Below, piece by piece: positions 1 to 5,339 of a stretch of DNA of 9,093 nt. The stretch is from JBEIFW01 sp044370695 (GTDB taxonomy: Bacteria; Actinomycetota; Acidimicrobiia; Acidimicrobiales; Ilumatobacteraceae). The stretch is taken from assembly GCA_044370695.1 (NCBI GenBank), contig JBILVB010000149.1, positions 1 through 9,093 on the forward strand. Reading direction: 5' to 3'. The notes beneath the pieces are model-generated. The model ran no database searches. It was given only the letters and a program-made list of their open reading frames with translations, and was not told where the DNA came from. The position numbers and the translations under genes were made by a program. Every line of letters starts with the position of its first letter. The stretch's first letter is position 1.

Positions 1-195
1 AAAGAGCTCGACGGCAAGGTGCAGGCCCTGTGCCCCATGGACCTGATGAGCGACGCCGCCCGGGCCCAGGCTGCGGTGTCGTTCAAGAAGGTGATGGAGG
101 ACTGGAACCGCTTCGTCGACGGCAAGGCGACGAGCACCTACAGCGCCGCCGAGATCGGCGGCGCGTTCTGCGCCTCCCCGACCGCTCCGGCCTGA
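1..195 (+). CDS. C-terminal fragment of an unrecognised protein
   Basis: The frame is open from the first base and ends at TGA 193-195, giving the last 64 residues of a gene that begins outside the window. I do not recognise the family. The visible part is mostly polar and probably helical: a Lys/Asp/Glu-rich stretch containing FKKVMEDWNRFVDGK, then a small-residue tail ending in APTAPA-like sequence. There are two cysteines, at visible residues 11 and 57, and no membrane segment. A secreted or periplasmic protein with a disulphide is possible but not shown. The frame is supported by G/C-rich third codon positions, by an end shortly before a strong hairpin (197-233), and by convergence with the next gene. 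The function is unknown. Confidence 0.6.
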   Translation, partial: KELDGKVQALCPMDLMSDAARAQAAVSFKKVMEDWNRFVDGKATSTYSAAEIGGAFCASPTAPA

Positions 196-196
196 C

Positions 197-233
197 CGTT
201 GCGGCTGCGCAGCGCCAAGGCGCAGCCGCAACG
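197..233. terminator. 14-bp perfect-stem hairpin between convergent genes
   Basis: CGTTGCGGCTGCGC (197-210) is exactly complementary to GCGCAGCCGCAACG (220-233), with a 9-nt loop. It begins two bases after the stop of the left-hand gene and lies about 60 bases past the stop of the convergent PhzF gene, so it could end transcription from both sides. There is no T-run on either strand, as is common for hairpin terminators in high-GC actinobacteria. Confidence 0.75.
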
Positions 234-291
234 TGCCCCGCCGGTGCAGCGATCGCCGGAGACGCAGCCGACCACGTCGCCGCTCGTCGCC

Positions 292-1122
292 TCAGAGCTC
301 GACGGTGCCGGTGACGCAGGCGACCACGTCGCCGCCGACCCACACCCCACCGGCGGCGTCGGTGCTGATCCGCACCACACCGGCCCGCCCGATCGCCGTG
401 CCCTGCGAAACCACGTACGGCGCATCGAACCGCCCTTCGCCGATCAGCCACTGCGCCAGCGACGCGTTCAGGCTGCCCGTCACCGGATCCTCGAGGGTCA
501 TGCCGCCGTCGGAGTAGAACGCCCGCACCTCGTAGGCGAACGGCGCTCCCGTCGGGTACGGCCCGGCAACCCCGATCGTCAACCGCATCGGCCCCGGCCG
601 GATCGCGAGCACGGCCTCCGCGGAGTGCAGCACCAAACCGAGCCACCCCGGACCGTTGTCGACCCACGCTGCGTCCACCACGTCGTCACGGTCGAGACCG
701 AGCGCATCGACCGCTTCCCGCAGCGTCGCGTCGTCGAGCGGACCACTTCGGCGCAACGGCGGCGCCGCGAACGCGAGCCCGTCACCGTCGCTCCGCACGG
801 TCACCAGCCCGACCTCGCACTCCTGCACCACCTCGCCCCGACGGCGCGGCACCCCGCCGGAAGCCAACCACGCGTGCGCCGAGCCGAGCGTCGGATGACC
901 GGCGAAGGGCAACTCGGCCATCGGTGTGAAGATCCGCACCCGGTAGTCCGCCCGCGGGTCCTCGGGAGTCAGCAGGAACGTGGTCTCCGAAAGGTTCGTC
1001 CACTTCGCGAACCGTTGCATCGCAACGGTGTCCAGCCCGTCTCCGTCGATCACCACCGCCAGCGGGTTCCCGCGATACGCACGAGCGGTGAAGACGTCGA
1101 GTTGGACGAATCGGCGTTGCAC
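292..1122 (-). CDS. PhzF family isomerase/epimerase-like protein
   Basis: This 276-aa protein has the length and motifs of the PhzF family, which has the diaminopimelate-epimerase fold of two similar halves. The N-terminus (QLDVFTARAYRGNPLAVV) is typical and supports the GTG start at 1122-1120, although the ribosome site is weak. NLSETTF places the family catalytic glutamate at E46. GHPTLG gives H76, and EDPVTGS gives D212 and S217. These match the E45/H74/D208/S213 set known for phenazine PhzF, so the active site looks complete. PhzF itself isomerises a dihydro-hydroxyanthranilate. No other phenazine genes are present, so the substrate is unknown and probably different; many family members are uncharacterised. 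It is the last gene of the minus-strand run, 18 bp after the 129-aa gene, and no signal peptide is seen (cytoplasmic). Confidence 0.93.
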   Translation of the reverse strand: MQRRFVQLDVFTARAYRGNPLAVVIDGDGLDTVAMQRFAKWTNLSETTFLLTPEDPRADYRVRIFTPMAELPFAGHPTLGSAHAWLASGGVPRRRGEVVQECEVGLVTVRSDGDGLAFAAPPLRRSGPLDDATLREAVDALGLDRDDVVDAAWVDNGPGWLGLVLHSAEAVLAIRPGPMRLTIGVAGPYPTGAPFAYEVRAFYSDGGMTLEDPVTGSLNASLAQWLIGEGRFDAPYVVSQGTAIGRAGVVRISTDAAGGVWVGGDVVACVTGTVEL

Positions 1123-1140
1123 GCTTCGAAGTCTGGCCGC

Positions 1141-1530
1141 TCACCTACCCGTGAGCAGCTCGGCCAGGCGGACACCGTCGAGATCGACGGCGAACCACAA
1201 CGGGTTGTTCCCCACGGGCGACGGGGCCGTGGTGGCCAACAGCAGGCTTCCGGTGAGCGCGGCGTGCACCAGCACCTCGAGATGGTCCGGCAGCACGAAG
1301 GCGACGGAGAACGACGCTCGCACCGGGCGGGTGAGCCGCACCGTGAGCACCAGCCCGGTGTCGGTCACCGCAGCGCTCGTCGCGACGTCCCCGATGCCCT
1401 CGATCGCATGCACCCGGGCCAGATCGGCGACATCGGGCCGGCCCGCGACGTCGAGCACCACGGTCGGGTACGACACCCCGTCGTCGCCCACGGTGACCCC
1501 GGCGTCGAGCACGGCGATAGGGGCGCTCAC
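1141..1530 (-). CDS. Conserved-looking hypothetical protein (129 aa)
   Basis: I do not recognise this family. The 129-aa sequence is rich in Val, Ala, Leu and Asp, with alternating hydrophobic stretches that suggest a mostly beta fold (for example GLVLTVRLTRPVRASFSVAFVL at about residues 59-80). It ends in an amphipathic segment (WFAVDLDGVRLAELL). There is no signal peptide, membrane helix, cysteine or obvious catalytic motif. The start is GTG 1530-1528, with AGGA overlapping the stop of the fucosidase gene about 8 bases upstream. Spacing to its neighbours is 9 bp and 18 bp, so it is almost certainly co-transcribed with the fucosidase and PhzF genes. A binding or accessory role is possible, but nothing in the sequence decides it. 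Confidence 0.8.
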   Translation of the reverse strand: MSAPIAVLDAGVTVGDDGVSYPTVVLDVAGRPDVADLARVHAIEGIGDVATSAAVTDTGLVLTVRLTRPVRASFSVAFVLPDHLEVLVHAALTGSLLLATTAPSPVGNNPLWFAVDLDGVRLAELLTGR

Positions 1531-1539
1531 GCCAGGATC

Positions 1540-2994
1540 CTACGGACGCCGCACGCCGCCTCGGCCACCTGGCCGGCGGTCACCCCGGCGGTCGTGCAGC
1601 GCCCCGGCGATCCGGATCACGGTGACGGCGTCGTCCGACACTGGCCCGGCGAGCCGCAACTCGACGTCGTCACCCATCGGCGTCACGGTCACCGTGCAGT
1701 TCGGGTGGCCGAGCACGGTCGCAGCACCCGCCCGGGAGACCTCGACCTCGGTCAGGCGGAGCACGGCCGGCACCGGACCGAGCACGTGGAGGTAATGCGC
1801 GTGCTCACCCACCGTGTGGCGTACCGGCGTTCCGGCCAGATCGTCGGCGGCCCGCGACCACGGCACCGTCGCGTAGATCGCCTCGCCGTTGACAGCCAGC
1901 CATGCGCCGAGCTCCCGAAGGCGCTGTTCGTGCAGGGCCGGGATGCTGCCGTCCGCGCGGGGCCCCACCCCGAGGAGCAGGTTGCCGTTCTTGCTCACGA
2001 TGTCGACGAACTGCCCGATCAGCTCGGCGCGCGTCACCACCTGTTCGACGTTCTCCATCTCGTTGTAGCCGAACGAGAAACCGAGACCACGCACGCTCTC
2101 CCAGGCACGGTCGACGATGTCGCCGTAGGCCGTGTACTCCGGGGTGGTGAAGTCGAACGAGCCGGAGAGCCCCATCACGATCACTCCGCCGTCGGTGCCG
2201 TCGGCCACCGGCTCGGCCGCTGCCGGTGCACCCGGGACGGGCAGTTGGCCGAACCGGTCGTTCACGACCCCGTCCGGCACGCGACGGCGGTACGCGCCGA
2301 TCAACCCGGTGACGTCGCTGGCGGTCGGGAACCCCATGTCGTTCCACAGCACCGACGGCTCGTAGCGCTCGATCAGCTCACGCCATTGGGCGGTGCAGTA
2401 CTCGACGTATTCCTCCTCCTGCGGGATGGTGCCGGCCAGGTCGGCGAACCGGCGCACCGGCTGCGGCCGGTACACCCAGTCCATGCCGGAACAGTGGTAC
2501 ACCCCCATGCGCAACCCCTGTGCCCGCATCGAGGTGGCGAAGGCGCCAACGAGATCCCGGCCTGATCGCAGCTCGGGCCGGCGCGGGCATGGATGCTGCG
2601 TCGGCCACAGTGCGTAGCTGTCGCTGTGCTTGCTGGTGAGCAGTGCGTAGCGAACCCCGGCAGCGCGGAACAGCTCGGCCCAGGCGTCGGGTTCCCACGA
2701 TCGGTTCGCGCGCTCGAACAGCGGGGCGAAGTCGTAGTAGTCGAAGCCCTCGCCGTAGGTGCGCCGGTGGTGTGCCTGGGTCGGGCTTCCGTCGATCCGC
2801 AGGGAGTTCAGGTACCACTCCGCGTACGGGTTGGCCGAGAACCACGCCTTCCAACCCCGAGTGGCGATCACCTCCGCAAGGGTGCCGGTGACCGGAGCCC
2901 AGCCGGGCACCGAATACAAGCCCCAGGTGACCAGCACCCCGAGCTTCGCGTCGGTGAACCAGCTGCGTCGAGCCGCAACCATCCCCTCGGTCAT
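1540..2994 (-). CDS. Alpha-L-fucosidase-like glycoside hydrolase (GH29)
   Basis: A 484-aa protein with the GH29 (beta/alpha)8 catalytic domain over about residues 10-370 and a shorter beta-rich C-terminal part. Family landmarks in order: WGLYSVPGW (24-32), EWY (59-61), GFDYYDFAP (83-91), a KHxD segment (122-125), GVY (164-166), LWND with the expected nucleophile D219, TPEY (284-287), FGYNE (308-312), and an NGNLLLGVGP motif followed by a WL..NGEAIYAT motif. Retaining GH29 enzymes remove terminal alpha-L-fucose. Two usual substrate-binding histidines are changed: HWG is TWG (T23), and KHHDG is KHSDS (S124, S126). There is no signal peptide, so it is probably cytoplasmic. ATG 2994 is chosen because of the AGGGGG site 6 bases upstream; an upstream in-frame start at 3114 would run into the esterase gene. 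It is the third gene of the TetR-led run. Confidence 0.92.
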   Translation of the reverse strand: MTEGMVAARRSWFTDAKLGVLVTWGLYSVPGWAPVTGTLAEVIATRGWKAWFSANPYAEWYLNSLRIDGSPTQAHHRRTYGEGFDYYDFAPLFERANRSWEPDAWAELFRAAGVRYALLTSKHSDSYALWPTQHPCPRRPELRSGRDLVGAFATSMRAQGLRMGVYHCSGMDWVYRPQPVRRFADLAGTIPQEEEYVEYCTAQWRELIERYEPSVLWNDMGFPTASDVTGLIGAYRRRVPDGVVNDRFGQLPVPGAPAAAEPVADGTDGGVIVMGLSGSFDFTTPEYTAYGDIVDRAWESVRGLGFSFGYNEMENVEQVVTRAELIGQFVDIVSKNGNLLLGVGPRADGSIPALHEQRLRELGAWLAVNGEAIYATVPWSRAADDLAGTPVRHTVGEHAHYLHVLGPVPAVLRLTEVEVSRAGAATVLGHPNCTVTVTPMGDDVELRLAGPVSDDAVTVIRIAGALHDRRGDRRPGGRGGVRRP

Positions 2995-3000
2995 CGGTGT

Positions 3001-3006
3001 CCCCCT
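3001..3006 (-). promoter_or_regulatory. Ribosome binding site of the fucosidase gene
   Basis: The minus strand reads AGGGGG here, 6 bases before ATG 2994-2992. This decides the start in favour of MTEG over the longer in-frame ORF beginning at 3114. Confidence 0.7.
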
Positions 3007-3061
3007 GTCCCGTCCGCAGAGTACGGCACCCTGGTCGGGCCGGCGGAGCCTCCCCTGCGCG

Positions 3062-4117
3062 TCACCCAGGACGGGGGTGGGCGGCCAGGAACGACCAGAT
3101 CGCCCGGCTGGCATCGAGGTCTCGGTAGGGCTCGCCGACGAACGACGAGCCGGCCTTCGAGTACGGCTCGTGCCCCATCCAGGCGTGCGTCGCCCCGTCG
3201 ACCGCGACGAAGCGCACGGCGGTCCCGCTCGAGCACGACGACCAGGTCGACACGGTCAGGGCCCGATCGGACGCAGGGGTCTCGACCGTGGGTGTCGCAG
3301 CGCAGCCGTCGAGCGAGGCGAGCGCCTCGACCGCGGCGCGAGCCGGCCGGAACACGACCCCGGAGAGTCCGTCGCCGCTGCCCCCGCCGATCGGATGGTT
3401 GGTGTCGGCCGTTCCGTGCAGATGGAACACCGACACCGGTCGTGACGGGGTGCACGAGTCGACGCCGAGACTCCCGGCCTGCACACCGATTGCGACGATC
3501 ACGTCCGACAGCTCACAGGCGAGCCGATACGCCAGGATCGCCCCGTTCGAATGCCCGGCTGCGAACACCCGGGTCGGATCGACCGCCACCTGAGACCGGA
3601 CGACGCCGATGAGCTGCCGCACGAAGCCGACGTCGTCGACGTTGCGTTCCACCGCCTTCCCGCAGCAATAGCCCCCGTTCCAGGTCTGCGGTCCCCTGCT
3701 GTCGGTCACTGCGCCGATGCCGTCGGGGTAGACGACGACGAAGCCGTTGGCCTCCGCCAGGCCGTCGAAGCCCGAGTTGACCTCGAACTGCTCCGAGTTC
3801 CCGAGCCCGCCGTGGAGTGCGATCAGCAACGGTGCCGGTGTGCCGGCCGGGAGCGACGCCGGCACGAACAACCGGTAGCTGCGGGTGCGACCGTCGGCGG
3901 TGCGGAACTCCCGATACGTCGACGGCCGGGTCTTCGCAGCGGCGGGTTTCGTTCCGGCGTACGGGTCGTAGGAGGCCGGCACCGACCCGCCGCCCGGCGT
4001 CGTCGTGGTCGTCGTCGACCCGATATCCCGGAGGCGCCCGCAGGAGGTGCCGATCAGGGCCACCAGGACGAGCGCAACGAGTCGCGGCGCGTTGGAGCGC
4101 AGAGGGCGGGTGATCAT
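3062..4117 (-). CDS. Lipoprotein esterase, PHB depolymerase/feruloyl esterase-like (CE1 type)
   Basis: A 351-aa alpha/beta hydrolase. The N-terminus has two Arg, a hydrophobic core (LVALVLVALIGTS) and Cys26, a relaxed lipobox, then a Thr-rich linker (T35-T40). It is therefore probably exported and lipid-anchored on the outer face of the membrane. The catalytic domain shows the oxyanion motif LHGGLG (101-106), FDGLAE, YPDG, TWNGGYCCG, VDDVGFV, nucleophile S190 in GHSNG, D238 in HGTADTNHP and H311 in GATHAWMG, so the triad is complete. Relatives (COG3509/LpqC type) cleave polyhydroxybutyrate, feruloyl or acetyl esters; the substrate here is undetermined. The start ATG 4117 overlaps the tetR stop as ATGA, implying translational coupling. 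A longer in-frame ORF reaching 4318 lies entirely inside tetR and is rejected. It resembles the second esterase at 6476-7453. Confidence 0.92.
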   Translation of the reverse strand: MITRPLRSNAPRLVALVLVALIGTSCGRLRDIGSTTTTTTPGGGSVPASYDPYAGTKPAAAKTRPSTYREFRTADGRTRSYRLFVPASLPAGTPAPLLIALHGGLGNSEQFEVNSGFDGLAEANGFVVVYPDGIGAVTDSRGPQTWNGGYCCGKAVERNVDDVGFVRQLIGVVRSQVAVDPTRVFAAGHSNGAILAYRLACELSDVIVAIGVQAGSLGVDSCTPSRPVSVFHLHGTADTNHPIGGGSGDGLSGVVFRPARAAVEALASLDGCAATPTVETPASDRALTVSTWSSCSSGTAVRFVAVDGATHAWMGHEPYSKAGSSFVGEPYRDLDASRAIWSFLAAHPRPG

Positions 4118-4767
4118 CGATGCTCTTTCGGTGTGGGGGACACGGCAGTGAGGCCGGCGAGGACCGTGGCCATGTGGAGTTCGGTCGCCCGAGCCTTCGA
4201 GAGCCGGCCGTCGATGCAGAGCCCAGCCAGTGCGGACACACCGGCGAGGTGCGCCGCGGCGAGGGCATGGGCGTCGCGCGGCGCAAGGCCGAACTGCGCG
4301 CGATAGCGCACCGCCCACTCGTCGGCAGCGGCACCCCAGCTGCGCCGACGGGCAGACTCGATGCGCGGTGAGAGTTGTTCGGCCGCGAGCAAGCCCCGCA
4401 GCGCGGCCCCGCTGCGGCAGGCGATCTCGAGATAGGCGCGCGTCGCCGAGCGCAGGACGTCATCGAAGGACGGCCCGGCCACGGTCGAGGCCGCAACATG
4501 GGCTCGCACGCGGGCGACGTGACGATCCAGCAACGTCGCCACCAACCCGTCACGATCGCTGAAGTGCTCGTAGACCACCGGACGGGTGACGCCGGCGGCA
4601 CGGGCCAGCGCGTCCATGCGCAGTGCGTCCGATCCGCCGGTGCGAAGCAGTTCCTCGGCGGCATCGAGCAGACGCTCGCGCCGCTCGGCCGGAGCCAAGC
4701 GGCGCGCCCGCGGCCGAGCCGAGGCGGCACCCTCGTTCGGAACTCGGTTGCGGACCGTCGTCGCCAC
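4114..4767 (-). CDS. TetR family transcriptional repressor
   Basis: A 217-aa protein. After a basic, disordered N-terminus (about 25 residues, rich in Arg/Ala), the TetR DNA-binding domain spans about residues 27-75. It has the helix RRERLLDAAEELLRTGG, then the helix-turn-helix MDALARAAGVTRPVVYEHF and the family hallmark YEHFSDRDGLV. The rest (about 80-217) is the variable all-helical ligand and dimer domain, so the ligand cannot be read. The start is GTG 4767-4765, with a GGGG site 5 bases upstream. It is divergent to the GFA gene and sits first in the minus-strand run, overlapping the esterase by 4 bp. A 15-bp palindrome (4784-4798) lies 17 bp upstream, across its likely promoter. Autorepression and control of the downstream esterase-fucosidase-PhzF genes follow by inference; control of GFA is possible. 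Confidence 0.93.
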   Translation of the reverse strand: MATTVRNRVPNEGAASARPRARRLAPAERRERLLDAAEELLRTGGSDALRMDALARAAGVTRPVVYEHFSDRDGLVATLLDRHVARVRAHVAASTVAGPSFDDVLRSATRAYLEIACRSGAALRGLLAAEQLSPRIESARRRSWGAAADEWAVRYRAQFGLAPRDAHALAAAHLAGVSALAGLCIDGRLSKARATELHMATVLAGLTAVSPTPKEHR

Positions 4768-4779
4768 GACGCCCCAAGT

Positions 4780-4807
4780 TATCTACGTACTGTAGGTATT
4801 TGGTCAC
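4780..4807 (-). promoter_or_regulatory. Probable tetR promoter
   Basis: On the minus strand GTGACC (4807-4802) and TAGATA (4785-4780) are 16 bases apart and could serve as -35 and -10 boxes, about 13 bases upstream of the GTG start. This is a local AT-rich island in GC-rich DNA. The TetR-type operator fills the spacer, which fits autorepression. The -35 match is poor. Confidence 0.4.
4784..4798. promoter_or_regulatory. Candidate TetR operator, TACgTACtGTAgGTA
   Basis: This 15-bp near-palindrome has four TAC/GTA triplets in perfect dyad symmetry (TAC-n-TAC-n-GTA-n-GTA); only the single bases between triplets break it. TetR-family operators commonly have this length and odd-centred shape. It lies between the divergent tetR and GFA genes and overlaps the likely tetR promoter. 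Binding by the adjacent TetR is inferred from position. Confidence 0.65.
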
Positions 4808-4851
4808 GGGGACCGCACGAGTGCAGCAACGCCCGGCGTCCGAGCAAACGG

Positions 4852-4857
4852 TACGGT
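4852..4857 (+). promoter_or_regulatory. Possible -10 box of a leaderless GFA transcript
   Basis: TACGGT fits the actinobacterial TAnnnT pattern, ends 7 bases before ATG 4865, and no Shine-Dalgarno sequence precedes that ATG. Together this suggests that transcription begins at or beside the start codon. No clear -35 box is visible. Confidence 0.35.
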
Positions 4858-4864
4858 TCGCGCC

Positions 4865-5269
4865 ATGACTCGAACAGGACGTTGCCTGTGCGGCAAGGTG
4901 TCGTACGGACTCTCCGGCGACCTCATCGCCACGGCTGTCTGCCACTGCAGCCACTGCCAGCGTCAGGGCGGGAGTGCGTTCTCCGTCAACCTGATCGCCC
5001 ACCAGTCGCAGCTCGCCGTGAACGGCGAGCTCGCCACCTACGAGGAGCGGGGCGAGAACAACGACAACGTCTACGTGCGCCGGCGCTTCTGCAACGCCTG
5101 CGGTTCACCGATCGTCTCGGAGATCACCTTGAGCGACGGCATCATCGCCGTGAAGGCCGGCACGCTCGACGACAAGACCGACGTGAACCCGACCGTCGAG
5201 GCGTGGTGCGTCGACCGCCAGCCCTGGGTGTCCCTGCCCGGGATGGCGATGTCGCTCGAACGCGAATAG
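4865..5269 (+). CDS. GFA/CENP-V family zinc protein (Mss4-like fold)
   Basis: A 134-aa single-domain protein with every cysteine expected of the GFA family. C7 and C9 (CLCG) with C76 and C79 (CNACG) would hold the structural zinc; C26, C28 and C31 (CHCSHC) match the second, catalytic zinc site. The segment after them, QRQGGSAFSVN, is also typical. The family name comes from glutathione-dependent formaldehyde-activating enzyme of Paracoccus, but most members are uncharacterised. Actinobacteria usually make mycothiol instead of glutathione, so a formaldehyde-glutathione role should not be assumed. ATG 4865 is the only start that precedes the first CxC. It has no ribosome site and may be leaderless. 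The gene is transcribed away from tetR across a 97-bp gap and is followed at once by a hairpin, so it is probably monocistronic. Confidence 0.92.
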   Translation: MTRTGRCLCGKVSYGLSGDLIATAVCHCSHCQRQGGSAFSVNLIAHQSQLAVNGELATYEERGENNDNVYVRRRFCNACGSPIVSEITLSDGIIAVKAGTLDDKTDVNPTVEAWCVDRQPWVSLPGMAMSLERE

Positions 5270-5296
5270 GCCGACCCGGCTCCGGCCGGCTCGGCC
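5269..5296 (+). terminator. Hairpin directly after the GFA stop codon
   Basis: GGCCGA (5269-5274) pairs with TCGGCC (5291-5296). After one C-C mismatch, CCGG (5276-5279) pairs with CCGG (5286-5289) around a 6-nt loop. It starts on the last base of the stop codon and no T-run follows. It probably insulates the SDR promoter from GFA read-through. Confidence 0.6.
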
Positions 5297-5302
5297 CGGA
5301 GA

Positions 5303-5315
5303 TTGACAGCGTCAA
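5303..5315. promoter_or_regulatory. Perfect inverted repeat TTGACagcGTCAA upstream of the SDR gene
   Basis: TTGAC and GTCAA are exact complements around a 3-bp spacer. The left arm plus the next base reads TTGACA, a perfect -35 consensus, but it is only 13 bp from the TATACT box at 5322, too close for a standard promoter. It may be a -35 box for a different -10 (TAGACA at 5327, 18 bp away) or a second regulator site. Confidence 0.4.
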
Positions 5316-5321
5316 GTAAGC

Positions 5322-5327
5322 TATACT
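5322..5327 (+). promoter_or_regulatory. Likely -10 box of the SDR gene, TATACT
   Basis: TATACT matches the -10 consensus at five of six bases and ends 5 bases before the in-frame GTG at 5333 and 11 before ATG 5339. No Shine-Dalgarno sequence is visible, so the message is probably leaderless or has a leader of a few bases. Confidence 0.55.
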
Positions 5328-5339
5328 AGACAGTGTCTA
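5327..5339. promoter_or_regulatory. Operator-like perfect palindrome TAGACAgTGTCTA at the SDR start
   Basis: Six bases each side of a central G are perfectly complementary. The site begins on the last base of the -10 box and ends on the A of ATG 5339, covering the expected transcription start. A bound repressor would block initiation. The odd-centred form suits a TetR-family dimer. It differs from the operator next to the tetR gene in this window, so its regulator may lie elsewhere. Confidence 0.65.

Noticed and set aside
292..1122. Phenazine biosynthesis cluster
   Set aside because: Only a PhzF-fold protein is present; none of the other phenazine genes accompanies it.
199..2565. 788-codon open frame on the plus strand, opposite PhzF, the 129-aa gene and part of the fucosidase
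   Set aside because: It is a composition shadow: low-complexity Arg/His/Pro/Gly-rich translation, no domain, and it is antisense to three genes with clear motifs or tight operon spacing.
3062..5269. Formaldehyde detoxification cluster (GFA plus esterase as S-formylglutathione hydrolase)
   Set aside because: The esterase is an exported lipoprotein of PHB-depolymerase type, not the cytoplasmic hydrolase; no formaldehyde dehydrogenase is present and the two genes are divergent.
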